Shown: positions 35,839 to 46,840 of the stretch, one piece after another
How positions within the stretch are numbered: the stretch's first letter is position 1
Layout: each line of letters begins with the position of its first letter
Assembly: GCA_023105745.1 (NCBI GenBank)
Contig: JALGQZ010000001.1
Location: 58,051,437-58,115,436, forward strand
DNA length: 64,000 nucleotides
Direction: 5' to 3'
Source: Austropuccinia psidii
Lineage: Eukaryota; Basidiomycota; Pucciniomycetes; Pucciniales; Sphaerophragmiaceae
Made by a program: the position numbers and the translations under genes
Notes under the pieces: model-generated
Seen by the model: the letters and a program-made list of their open reading frames with translations, nothing else
Told to the model about the DNA's origin: nothing
Databases searched by the model: none

Positions 35839-36030
35839 ATGAAATTTCTGAGGAAGCTGGAGCTCCGAACCGCAGCCACTGCGGACGCCTGCCGCCGCGC
35901 CTCGGCCCAGAACTGCATCCTCGCGCAGTTCTCCCACTGCGGCACGCCTAGGGATTGTGGTGCATGTCAAATTGTCCGATCGGTTCGCTTGGAATTTGGA
36001 ACCGTTGGCTGCTGGAAGAAGGTCACGATC
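35839..36030. promoter_or_regulatory. Divergent intergenic region, tRNA-Gln and prefoldin 2
   Basis: 192 bp between the 5' end of the tRNA gene and the prefoldin start codon, rich in GC and CpG. It must hold the prefoldin promoter and 5' UTR. I see no TATA box. The tRNA gene needs no external promoter, as its A and B boxes are internal. Confidence 0.5.
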
Positions 36031-36786
36031 ATGAACGCCACTAATCTATTCGAATCGACAGCATCACAACGTCCTTCGAACCAAGGTTAGTAACCAATCT
36101 CTTTCCCACGTAGATGTATCTTGACAACAAAAAGAATTGTCACTTATGATAATCATTAATGGAAATCTAAAAGTCGATTATAATTATTGTTATTTTTTTT
36201 AAATTTGACATGTGTTAAGAAATTGTTAATACGATTCGAACGTTAAGGGAAGAGATTCAAGAAATTACCGCCAAAGCAAGTCAACTTGAAAGAGATTCAG
36301 AGGAGCATTCGTTAGTTATTCCACAGTATCTGCCGCTTTATCATATGAGATGAAGGTTAATGAATTGATGCGATCTTAAATCTATTAACAATTGATCATT
36401 GAAAAAAAAGAGTGGTAATAGAAACTTTAAAAAAAACAGAACCTAAAAGAAAGTGCTTCAGAATGATTGGTGGTATTTTGATGGAAAGAACTGTTCAAGA
36501 AATTTTACCTGACTTACAAGAACATCGGAAAAATATTGAGGAATTGTTAAAATCGCTGGTATCACAATATCAGAAAAAGGTTGGTAAATATTTCTTTGGA
36601 GTGATCATTTGTTTGACCAACGGTGACTTTATAAGGAATTGAAATTTACTTGGAATGCCTCTCATTTCTTCAATTTGAACAAACTAAACCTACGAAAATA
36701 ACCCCGCATTAAATTAAAAAAATCAGAATGACGAAATGCTAGAATATCAAACAAAGTGGAATGTTAAAGTATCTATTGAACCTTAG
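36031..36786 (+). CDS. Prefoldin subunit 2 (beta-type), four exons
   Basis: Exons 36031-36085, 36220-36310, 36411-36579 and 36727-36786 join to 375 nt, 124 codons plus TAG. Introns are 134, 100 and 147 nt with donors GTTAGT, GTTAGT and GTTGGT and acceptors TTAAG, AAAAG and ATCAG. The product begins MNATNLFES and has the prefoldin 2 layout: N-terminal helix (SNQEIVNTIRTLREEIQEITAKASQLERDSEEHS), the invariant RKCFRMIGGILMERTVQEILPDL hairpin region, and a C-terminal helix ending WNVKVSIEP. Prefoldin is a cytosolic hexamer of two alpha-type and four beta-type subunits that carries unfolded actin and tubulin to the chaperonin CCT. The length fits the family (about 110-155 aa). I chose the ATG at 36031; the same frame is open back to 35839, but the upstream part lacks homology. 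This is the only recognisable host protein gene in the window. Confidence 0.9.
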
Positions 36787-38308
36787 AATGTTTATTGAGG
36801 GAAATGAAGACGAATCCAACATCAGTAAGTAGCTACATGCAATCAAGACAATTTAGTTTTTTTTAATGTTTAGCTTCTCAAAAAGTATTCAATTGTAACA
36901 AAAACAATCTTCATACATTTTAGTTAAGGACAAACAAGATCCTAGATGCCAGATACGAACGACTAATTGGAAACAATGTAATGATTAATGGTGTGCCTGC
37001 GGGGACCTTTTATATATAGATATTCCAACACTGTTGATGAGAGGAGAACGAATGGCAACCTCAGCAAAAGCGATAAAATTCATGATTGCCAATTATTTTA
37101 TTGTGTTCTTATATACAAATAATAATATCAAATAATAATAATGTATTTGTTTGAAAAGAAATGAAATGACAACCTAAGCAGAAAAAAAGAGTGAGGTGGG
37201 AAAAACCGAAAATTAATCTTTGAACTCATAAGAGGTAATATCAAGAGGTTAATTAATGTCAACTGTTTATTACGAGCAAGTTTTCAAATTAAATTTTCTT
37301 TTAATCAATAAAATCGAAACCTAGTGAAGGTTTGGTTGTCTGATTAATTGAAAATTTTGAATGTCTAATAATAACCATAGTAAAAGCCTCTTGTTTATAT
37401 TTAACTAGGACGTCATTAATGTCTCAACTATTTTTGTTTCAGGTTATCTAATGACTCAAAAAACTCTTGCAATCAATCTCAGCCTAATAAATCAACGTTT
37501 TCATTTTGTGATTCGAAAAGTCTCATGACTTACTTGTAATACACCCCTTCCAGTTGAGTCAAGGTGTAAATGTATTGAAAAAAAAGAAATATCACTAATT
37601 GCTAGACTGTTTTGAATTATTCAAAAAAAAAACAGTCAATGTTTAAGAAAAATTTCATATAATATTTTCCCACAGTAAGAAATCATTCGAGTTTCCAATT
37701 TGAAAAGGCTTCCCAGTAATAGGATAAAAGGAATCATTACACCCCTGCGTTCATTCTTGAATATTCAATTTTTTATACCACATTATTTTTTTCTTCCTCT
37801 GTCTTTGGCTAATCATACCATAAATAATGACTTTTTTTATTTCTAAAACTTTTCACTTAATCTTTCTGACAATCCTTTTTTTCTTCCAAATTCATAAGAT
37901 ATTTCCTTTTGAATAATTGTATTTAATTTCATGAAAGAATCCATCCTATCCTGTTGTATTCTTCTCTTCTTTATTTATCAAATTATGAATTTCATAAGCT
38001 CTATACCTTTCCCCATTAATAGGACAGAAAGAGATAATCTAAAATCTAAACACTAGAATTGTAATCATCATTAAAAAAGGCAAATTGAAGCCTGAACATG
38101 AGTTATTTTCATTTTATTGGAAATCCTAGAGCTTTCAGGAAATTGTTGAGAATATAAATTATTTTCATTATTATTCTGTAAGCTTTAAGAAAAATTTGAG
38201 TTGAACATTTGATGTTTAAGTAACATCTACTCAATCTTGAGTCTATCTTGCACATATAATATCTTAACTTATTGGTTTTGAATCCCATAGAGCACTTGTT
38301 ATCATTTT
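36787..38308. other. AT-rich spacer downstream of prefoldin 2
   Basis: About 1.5 kb including the prefoldin 3' UTR. There are scattered T- and A-runs, and no gene, RNA or repeat that I recognise. The short minus-strand frame at 38414-38109 overlaps the start of LTR H and looks accidental. Confidence 0.6.
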
Positions 38309-40510
38309 TGTGAGCCTTAGAGGTATGTTCATATATACCAAAAATACCACAACTTGAGGCATACTTAATAAATAGAAGCAAAATAATCTTTTGAATTATC
38401 AAAATTAATTCCATTTTCAGCTAAGAACTAAGTGAGACTTTTTAAAAAGATTATAGAAATAATAGAAATTGTGAAAATAATGTTTTACATGGGAAAATTA
38501 AGTAAAAAATTTCAACAAATTGATTTTGAAAACAGTTTATGATTTATTATGGATTTTTTCCTGATAAGTTAGCTCATGAGTACCTTATGAAATATCAGGT
38601 TAGGTCATCTCTGAGTTGAAATTCTGTGACTAAATTCAAAAAATATGTAACTTAATGGCATTTGCAACTGTTTCAGTAGGATTATTTTTAAATCACATTT
38701 TGTAACAGCAATATATAGAAAGAAACCTTACAGAAAAGCTTTCAAACAAAAATTTTCATTTATTTTTGTGCTGTACTTGTAGATTTTTACTCTACGGAAT
38801 AGAATTAACAATTAGACAATTCTTACAGAAACAGGAGCCTTGATACAACAGCTATTTTTTACAAACAATTGTTGCAATAAAAAAAAACCATTTATTTATT
38901 TCAATAAGAAAATTGTGAACCTATTTCTAACAAAAAAATGAGTCATTGAGGTGAAATGAAGACCTGAATTGGTAGAGGGATTGAAAAATATTCATTCAAA
39001 GAAAAAGCGTTGACTATAGAATGAATTTCAGCATTCTGTAGCCCAACATGGATTTATGTTTGAACTACAGAATTTTTAGTTTTCAGAATTCTGTTGTTCA
39101 AGAAGATCTTACATAAATGAAAAAAAATTATAAAAACCCCTTACTTAAGGGGTTTACTAAGAAAATTGCAAATTCCCTAAGCTTAGAGTATCTTCAGTAT
39201 TAAAGTCTGGAAATTATAAAAATTTAATTTCATATACACCACTTCTGGATTCAAAAATACTTTTTGTATTAAAAATGAAGTGTGGTGTATAATTTAGACC
39301 TTATGAGAAATTGAATTTTTGAACTCTGAAAATTTATCAAATAATCAAGCCTGAATTAACTGATTAGTAATTGAGGATTATGGATTTTTACAGTGATATT
39401 TCAATTTAATTACATATATAAAAAGTCAAATATAACACATGTGTATAAATTCAATTAAGATGAATTGGAAAGATTCAATCTTGAGGTAAAAAGGAATCAT
39501 GGCTCCAATGGTACCAGACTCCCTGAAATTACTTTCTTCAAGGATGGGAATGTTGAAATCAATGCAAAGCTTTCTCACCTTTGCTGTGGAATAGGGTTAC
39601 AGAACCACTTACTCACTTGAAAGTGTGGGTTTTTTATTGCACAAGGAATCTTTGGCTATTTCCAAGTGATAAAGCTACCATGGAGCTAAAAATACCTCAC
39701 CAAAAAAGTCTGAACGTATTTAAGTGGTCTTTTCCAATATTCTGAAATTTTTTGAAGATGCAAAACCAAGTAGTATTTTGGTAGTGACTTTCTGATAGTA
39801 TTAAAAATGTATAGAGCCGGCCCTTTGTTAATCTCAACAAAGGTTTTAAAACTAAATAATTTGCTTTTCTTATTCCAATTTTCTTAAAACTAGTGAAAAA
39901 AACCTGTACCTTTGGAGGAAAAATATCTTAGGCTATAAAATAATGTACCCTTTTCCCCATGCTTTCTTTCAGTTTTACAATCTTTTACTTTTACTCTTAG
40001 TTTTATTGAACTTCAAAAAATGAATATAAGCTTACAAACAACCTTTTTAAATCATTTGAAGCTTTTCAACCCAATGAAAAATGATTATCATCACTGTTCA
40101 TTAATTTTCATAATCTTTTCTCTGTTTGACCATCACCAAAGTGAATTCAAGAACTCTTTATCACTGTTAATATTCTCACTTTTCTTCCAAACTCACAATA
40201 TCAACTTTACATTGTGTTTTATATTTAGAATTATTTTTAAAGACTATATTATTATATAAATGCCTCAAGCTCTTCAGTCAATCAATCTCAATTGCAAATT
40301 CTCTTCAAAGAATTCATTTTGAAGCCATAAATATTCATTGAAACATATATTAGAGTAAATTATCATTTCCTGGAAAAGAACAAATCTTCATACTATGAAT
40401 TTTTTATACCTATAGGGCTAAAAGTACTAATTTTGGTGCATGTTTCTTCAAAGAATCACAAAATTATCACTTTTGAATTTTTTTTATTAAACCTAAAAAT
40501 CTGATTCCAA
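38309..40510 (+). repeat. Old LTR H (subfamily b)
   Basis: Starts TGTGAGCCTTAGAGGTATGTTCATATA (38309) and aligns in order with LTR F and the reverse of LTR B: the TTTGAATTT region, GGCTATAAAATAATGT (about 39933) as the shared TATA region, CTCAATTGCAAATTCTCTTCAAAG (about 40288), and an end near 40510. It is about 2.2 kb, longer than F or B, and strongly diverged; the terminal CA and target duplication are not clear. Confidence 0.65.
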
Positions 40511-40620
40511 GAACAATATTATCCAAAATAAAAAATGAAAGAAAAATAAATAAATATTGAAAACTCAAAGATAGTATTAACTATAATGAAATTATCATTT
40601 AAGTGGTATTTATAATAATC
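40511..40620. other. AT-rich flank of element K
   Basis: About 110 bp. The final five bases TAATC (40616-40620) are repeated after K at 61473-61477, so this is the left side of K's insertion site. Confidence 0.8.
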
Positions 40621-41325
40621 TGTCACAGGGGCTCTTCTAAATGAAGAGGGCCTGGCACTCAGTGAACAGACTTACTTATGGAAGGCTCAGAATGAATACT
40701 CAATTGATAAGAGTAATGAGATAAGAGAAATAAATTCCTAGTCATAAAATAATAAGCATTAAAAGATATGAGAGAAAAACAAAAGCAATAATAAAGAGCC
40801 AACCACAAATAATCCTGTACCACTGTTTCAACCTGTTCAGAAAAGAGAAAAGGATTAATAAAGGATATGGCCACCAGGACTCTACTGAACAGGTGAGGGA
40901 AGGCAAAGACTAACTTAATAATTAATAAAATAATATTTCTTAATGAGAAATAAAATAATATTAAATAATAAATCCAATATTTTAATTAACTGGGGGAAAA
41001 ACCCCCAGGTGGGTGAAAGGGGGCTGGTATATGTGAAAAAGTGCCAGCCTGGAGTTTGAGTGTTGAGAAACCATTATTGTATGATTGAAGAACCTGTATT
41101 TGAGATTTGAAACTGTATTGGTGTATCCAATACAGTTATTTGAATCAATTGAGGGAAGGCCTGTATTTGGTGAATCCTGTATTTGGGTTCTGCCTTGATT
41201 GAGCTGTATTGAGGTTTGAAACTGTATTTGGTGAATCTTCCATGAAAACCCTTGCTGATTAGGTGTTGGAAGATTTTCCATTAGTAATGAATGGTAATGC
41301 CCTGTCTGTCTCCATGGCTGTGACA
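40621..41325 (-). repeat. 3' LTR of element K
   Basis: 705 bp. In element sense TGTCACAGCC...CCCCTGTGACA. The upstream purine tract is minus AAGAGGGGGATAA (41338-41326). It carries the LTR hairpin (CTGGGGG-TTTTT-CCCCCAG) followed by AGTTAATTAAAATATTGG, the predicted self-primer (about 40974-41007 in plus coordinates), and several CAATACA-type motifs. Confidence 0.93.
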
Positions 41326-42325
41326 TTATCCCCCTCTTGAAAGTGGTGAGCTCTGAGCACCATAAGAGCAAGTGAATCTTGATGAGGTCAAATGAAAATC
41401 TCTTCCCCCCCAATTACCCAATTTTCATCCCCTCATAATTCTTCTTCATCAATCATAATTTCAAAATCCTTCATCTTCACAACTTGTAGGTCCTTCTTTC
41501 TTGACTTGATTCTGATTCCTCCTCCCTTCTTTGAAAATTTTCTCTTCATTTCTTCTATTCTTCTATTTTTTTTGATCTTCTTCTTATTGCAGTGTTCTTC
41601 ACCCAATTTTTCTTGAGTCCTCATGGCTCATGATAAATGGTGATTCAGGTTTATGTCCTAAGAACTTACTGTCATGGCATCAAATTGTCTTGATTTTGAG
41701 ATTGGGCCAAATTGGCTTTTTCTTGCTTTTGGGTCCTTGCAGGATCAATTGAAATTTTTTCCCCTATTGTTATTTTCTGGGTTTTTTTGGCTGATTTGGC
41801 CAAAATGTGCAAAATGCAAGATATTGAAGAATTTGATGATTTCTTGATTGAAATGCCTGTTTTGGAAGTTTTTCATGATTTGAAGAAGTAATAGCCAGAA
41901 ATGCGCAAAATGTGCAAATATGCCAATATGACTGAAATGGAATATTTTGATAAATTTTTCAATGAAATGAAGTTTTTGAAGGTTTTGGACATGAATTCAT
42001 CAGAAATGCGTAAAATTCACAAAAGTGTGCAAAATGTGAAAATGCACCAATTTGACTATTTTATTTGGGTTTTTTGATGTTTTGATGGCTTTTCACATAA
42101 TTTGAAGATGATTTGATGGCTTTATGTGCAAAATGTGCAAAATGTGCAAAAGTGTGCAAAAGCCTAAAAATGGCCAATTTGGCCAATGAAACAGCTTTTG
42201 ATGATGATTTCTTCCATTTTATTGTGCTTCACTCTGTTCTTGAAGTTCAAATTGCCATATTTGACTTGCTGACTTGTATTTTTTGCATGATTTGCTTGGT
42301 CTTGGCTTTGAATCTTGACTTGAAG
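41326..42325 (+). other. Upstream region of the antisense ORF in element K
   Basis: Pyrimidine-rich at the start (about 41400-41600), then a T-rich stretch with many copies of a TGTGCAAAA-type unit (41800-42190). Possible ATG codons (41623, 42113) open only short frames. I take it as the 5' region of the antisense gene at 42326. Confidence 0.4.
41800..42165 (+). repeat. Imperfect repeats of ATGTGCAAA units
   Basis: ATGTGCAAAATG at about 41803, ATGCGCAAAATGTGCAAATATG at about 41900, GTGTGCAAAATG at about 42025, and an almost perfect cluster ATGTGCAAAATGTGCAAA... at 42125-42165 with 9-10 bp period. In element K this lies antisense, upstream of the zinc-cluster ORF. Confidence 0.65.
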
Positions 42326-43498
42326 ATGAGTTCAAAGCTGACTTCCATTTGTGACTCTGATCACTCTGATTCCCTGCCTTCTGTACTTTATGGTGCTGGT
42401 GTCTTTGATAACCTGAGGGAGCTTTCTGAAGAGAGTATGACCCCTACAGAGATTTGGGACATCAACAAAACATAGAATGGCTTTACATCTGTCAGAGTTA
42501 TTGAACCACCCTGCATCAATTGTCAGAAGAAGGGGGTTCCTTGTGTTGAATCTGCTACTGCTAGGTCCACCAGGTCCCAATTCTGTAAGCTTGGGAAAAG
42601 AAATTGCTCTCAGGCCAACCATAATTTCCCAGACAATCCCAGAAGATTGTGGAGCAGCATCAAGAAGGGTGGAAGATTTGGGCTGGAAGCTCCTGTTGAT
42701 GAACCTCCAACTTCTGATGCCACCTCTGGCCACTCCAATTGTGAGTTGATTGATCAAGGAATTTCTGAGTTTCTGACTTCTGTGATTTTCTTTTCTTCTG
42801 ATTCAGTGACTGGATCCAGAATGAGAGGTGTCCAAAAATGGACTAATACCAGAAGTTCTTGGGCCAACACTGGAGGACCCATTCACCCCCAAGGTAACCC
42901 CATTGGAGTAGCCCCAGAAGTTCCTATTTTGGTCACCAGAAAGGATGGAAGACTTGGAACATTGAAGAGAAATTTGGTGGTTCAAGATGAAAATGATACT
43001 GATGCTGAAGGCAGTGATGAGATTGATGGAGAAGAACTTAAAATAACTACCCCCATCCAGAAAAGAAGAATCAAATACACTTCACTATCCCCAGTCCAAG
43101 CCAGTACCACCACCAATGAAGTGATCAGGCCTCCCCAACCATCTCAACCTCCAATTAGATCACCAACCAGGCCACCCACACTTGCCTCCACCTCCACCAA
43201 TATTCAACCACCTGTGGCCAGAACTTCTAGAGACCAAATGTCTCCAGAACCTGAATCAATCTTTGACAACTGTTGCTGCTGGAATATCACCGGAAACTTC
43301 ACTGATCAGAAGAAGGTGAATAAGAAGGTGGTTACCTCCCTATTTGCTGAAGTTGATGCTTTGACTGAGGTGTTTGTTGATAAGGCTATGAAGAGTGCTA
43401 TTCCAGGGGAGGTCACTATTGCTTTGGCCCAAGAGGCAGTTGCTCATGAAGATGCCTTGGCTGTTAAGCTTAGAGAAGCCTTGAAGAAATATTTATGA
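42326..43498 (+). pseudogene. Antisense ORF of element K with Zn2Cys6-spaced cysteine cluster
   Basis: Lies on the strand opposite to K's gag-pol. Exons 42326-42740 and 42807-43498, separated by a GTGAGT...TTCAG intron (42741-42806, 66 nt), give 368 codons. After an N-terminal Ser/Asp-rich part comes C-X2-C-X6-C-X10-[S]-X2-C-X6-C (42512-42607), the spacing of fungal Zn2Cys6 DNA-binding clusters with the fourth Cys replaced by Ser (TCC at 42575). Then come a conserved-looking FPDNPRRLWSSIKKGGRFGLEAP block, an acidic patch (DENDTDAEGSDEIDGEE), a Pro/Ser/Thr-rich stretch and a helical C-terminus. An in-frame TAG at 42473 breaks it upstream of the cluster. Similar cysteine-rich proteins are, as I recall, common among predicted rust proteins; not verified. 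Function unknown: a transcription factor-like or chromatin role is inference only. Confidence 0.7.
42741..42806 (+). other. Predicted 66-nt intron in the antisense ORF
   Basis: AATT|GTGAGT ... TCTGATTCAG|TGACTGG. Its translation (CELIDQGISEFLTSVIFFSSDSV) breaks the otherwise polar, conserved-looking context, and removal yields ...GHSNLTGSR.... Because 66 is a multiple of three the frame stays open unspliced. Splice signals are strong. Confidence 0.7.
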
Positions 43499-43781
43499 GG
43501 ATTATCTGTAGTTGGTCTCTAACATTACTAGTGTTTTCTCTTTGATTATTAAATAAACCAACTCCCCAAACAAGATATGGGAGATGACTTCTGCTTTTGA
43601 AAACGAGAAATAAAAAATAAAATTATACAAGTAAAAAGAAAATGAAATGAAATAAAAAAGAAAGAATTGAAAGAAAAGTGAGTAAAGAAAAGAAAATAAA
43701 GAAACTTTTGAGTATTGATCTTCTTGTAGTTAGTTGCTTGATTTTGGCCATAGATTCTCCTGAAAAGATAAAACCAAACAT
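43499..43781. other. Spacer between antisense ORF and duplicated 3' block of K
   Basis: About 280 bp, purine-rich on the plus strand (AAAGAAA runs), with no gene recognised. It matches in reverse the TTTCTTT-rich stretch of J at about 53110-53230. Confidence 0.5.
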
Positions 43782-44220
43782 TTGATGCTCACAGAATGGC
43801 CAAGGTGTTGTTTTTCCAAGAAGTAGAAACCTCAGATATGCATACCAGGAGATGGAACTTACTTTCATAACTTCCACTCCCCACCAAGAATCATGAAAGA
43901 ATACAAAGTTTTCCATTAATGAACTTTGAGTTAAGGAATGTCTTGAATGATATTGAATGGCATAATTTGGAATAATAGAATATGAAAGAAAGAGAAGGAA
44001 TAAAAAGAAAAGAGGGAATTTGGCCCTATCTTGATGAAAGGTCCAAATTCAAGGGTATTGATATTGCAAGGCCTTCTAAATCTTCCCAGAGAGATTGACA
44101 AGTGCTCAAAAAGTGGCCAAGGTGATGCTTACAACATATTTTGGTAGAATACCCCCTTAAAGGTGCATGCCAGGAGGGGAACTTACTTTCATAAACTCCA
44201 ATCCCCACCAAGCACCATAA
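43782..44220 (-). repeat. Duplicated ~115-bp block downstream of pol in K
   Basis: Two units in element sense, 44220-44102 and 43894-43782, each reading ATGGTGCTTGGTGGGGA ... GAAAGTAAGTTCC ... CCTGG-ATGCA ... CACCTTGGCCACT ... GAGCA. J has the same pair at 52616-52736 and 52938-53049. The units differ from each other about as much as between elements, so the duplication is older than both elements. Confidence 0.75.
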
Positions 44221-44230
44221 ATTAAACTCT

Positions 44231-46077
44231 TTAGGCATTTGGGCCAGGCTTGTCTGGATACAAGGTATGAAAATCCTTGACAAGGTCTGGGGAGTTGCTA
44301 AGGTTGGAAGCTGGTTCCCAAGCTGTTCTTTCCGGGTATTCATTGAATCCTTTCCACTCCACTAGATACCATAATGTGCCTCTCTTGAGTTTTGAGTCCA
44401 GAAACTGAGCCACTTCCCATTCTTCTTGCTCTTCCACTATTACTGGTGGTGGTGGCAATTGATGTCTATTTGGGATAGTTGATTTCTTCACTGGTTATAA
44501 TAAGGACACATGAAAGACAGGGTGAACTGACATCCATTGTTGAGGCAACTTGAGGTGATATGCATGGCTTCCAATCTTCTTCAGGACTTTAAAGGGTCCT
44601 AAACATCTTTCTGAAAGTTCCTTGGTGGGTCTTGTTGTCTTGATGTTCTTGGAAGCTAGCCATACTTTGTCACCAGGTTTTAAATCAAGTGTAATTGCTC
44701 TATTTCTATATGCATACTTCTTAAAACGCTTTATTGCTGACTCTAATTCTTCTTTGAAAACTTTCTGTAATAATTGGAGTTTTGTTGATAACTTTCCAGA
44801 AGGTGTATCTTGAGAAATGTGAATTGAGTTAAAGCTTGTATTTCTTCGATAAATGGTGAGAAATGGTGACTGTTTTGTTGATGAATGTTCTGCATTATTA
44901 TAGGCAAATTCAGCCAGAGGGAGCCAGGTGTGCCAGTCATCTTGATGGTAACTGACATACATCCAAAGATACTGTTCTAGAATATGATTTACCCTCTCTG
45001 TCTGTCCATTTGTTTCAGGGTGAAAGGCAGTTGAAATATCTCTTGATATCTTGAGCTGCTGACACAATTGAGTCCAAAATGATGAAACAAATAATGAACC
45101 TCTATCACTAACAATACTGCCTGAAAAACCATGTTTGGAAAAGACATGACTAATAAAGATTTGAGCTAAGTCCAAAGCAGTGATTGTTGAATAAGTTGGA
45201 ATAAATATTTCCATCTTTGAAAATCTGTTTACAACTACTAAAATTGAACCAAAGTTGTTGACAGAGGAAATTGAGTGATAAAGTCTATTGATAATGAATT
45301 TCAAGGACCAGATGGAATTTCAAGAGGCTTGAGTAATCCAAACTTCTTATGATGAATGTTCTTGCTTTTTGAACATTGCTGACATGAGGACACATAGTCC
45401 TTGATAATTTGATTCATGGCAGCCCAATAAAAATCCCTCTTGATGAGCTTGAGGGTCTTCTCCTGGCCAGGGTGGCCAGCCAATGGTAAGTGATGATGCT
45501 TTTGAAGGATATCCAATTGGAGTTCATGATGGCTTGAGATGACTACTCTATCTTTGAATAATAAAAATTTGGCTTGAGGTTCAAGAGTATAATCTCAGAC
45601 TGATTAACCTCTTGTTAATTGCTTGATAATTTCCTTATAATATTTGTCTTGCCATACTGCCTTCTGAATTTGATCAACTAAGTCTGAAAAAAATTCAACT
45701 TTGATTGAGAAAAATCTTGACTCTTTTTTTCATTTTGCTTGAGAACTTGATGAAAGTTTTGAGGACTCTTGCTGATGAAGTCCACCCCTCTCTCTGGGTA
45801 CATGTTGTCCTGACATGAAAAGGCATCTGGTAAAGTGGCCAGTCTTCCTGGGCAGTAAGTTATTGAAGAGTGAAATTCAGAGATAAACTCTGCCCAATGC
45901 CCTTGACGGCGAGTAAGGACTTTGGAAGACATAAAATATTGAAGGGAAGAGTGGTCTGTCAAGACTTCAAAAGAATTGGAAAGAGAAAGAAGAAAGGCTC
46001 TCCAGCGCTTGAGAGCCCAAACCATGCCAAGGAGTTCCTTGTCATGAATTTTGTAGTTGAGCTCAGCTGGGAGGAGC
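44231..46077 (-). pseudogene. Element K: pol 3' part (RNase H end, integrase, chromodomain)
   Basis: Continues K pol beyond the J insertion. Pieces: RNase H end (46077 to about 45780: ELNYKIHDKELLGMVWALKRWRAF), HHCC integrase (LAGHPGQEKTLKLIKRDFYWAAMNQIIKDYVSSCQQC), the DDE core (FKFIINRLYHS has lost the first motif; IVSDRGSLFVSSFW, PETNGQTERVN), and the chromodomain (EEWEVAQFLDSKLKRGTLWYLVEWKGFNEYPERTAWEP) near 44430-44280. Frames shift near 45300-45520 and 44495. Compared with J, several stops; inactive. Confidence 0.88.
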
Positions 46078-46839
46078 TGTAACAACCACTCATCAGAGGT
46101 AAGGGTATTCATTCATACACCCACTCAGACACCTCAAATCAGCAGATCCAGCATTTGTATCAGCATTCAATTTCAGCAATCTTCATTCTGAAACATGCAT
46201 ACAGCTTGGTACCTCAATACAGCCTGTCAATACCTGTACATGCTGGTTTCACCCAATACAGTTTCAATACACCAACTTGAAAACTGTATGATCACTTCAA
46301 TACACCACACCTCTTGTACAGGTTCTGTACAGCCGTACAGGACCTGTATTGGCCAGACTCAATTCAATTATCAAATATTCTCATGAAAATTCTTCCTCTG
46401 GATCAGGGCTGGTGATTCTCACATATACCAGCCCCTCTTTCTTCCCCCTGGGGACTTTTCCCCAGTTAATTAATTTAGTTTATTTATCATTTCATAATTA
46501 TTCTTATCCTTATTTTGGGTATTATAATTATTTAACTTTAAGTTAGTCTTTGCCTTTTCTCTCTTTGCCTGTACAGTATGAGTTGGGTGGCCATATCCTT
46601 ATTAACCCTTCTCTTTCCATTCTGACAGGTTGAAACAGTGGACTTGGAATTGTTTGTGGTTGGCTCTTCTATTCTTTGCTCTTATCCTTTGTTTCTGTTT
46701 TTTCTTATATTTATTCTTTAGCAATTTATCTTTAACACTCTTAAGTGTATCTCATCTTATCTTATCTTTGAGCCCTCCATAAGTGAGTCCCAGTTTACTG
46801 AGTGCCAGGCCCTCTTCACTTCAAAGAGCCCCTGTGACA
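46078..46839 (+). repeat. 5' LTR of element J
   Basis: TGTAACAACCACTCATC...CCCCTGTGACA, 762 bp. U3 contains many CAATACA(G/C) and GTACAGG motifs (46190-46360). A hairpin CTGGGGA-CTTT-TCCCCAG lies at 46448-46465, overlapping AGTTAATTAATTTA (46464-46477), which is complementary to the bases just after the LTR. Confidence 0.96.
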
Positions 46840-46840
46840 T

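Noticed and set aside
35839..36030. N-terminal extension of prefoldin 2 upstream of the 36031 ATG
   Set aside because: The frame is open, but the Cys/Arg-rich translation has no prefoldin-like residues; it begins directly at the tRNA end, so it is probably 5' UTR/promoter.
36572..36600. Alternative donor GTAAAT at 36584 for prefoldin intron 3
   Set aside because: Using it would put the last exon out of frame (GAA-TGA stop), while GTTGGT at 36580 gives a continuous C-terminal helix.
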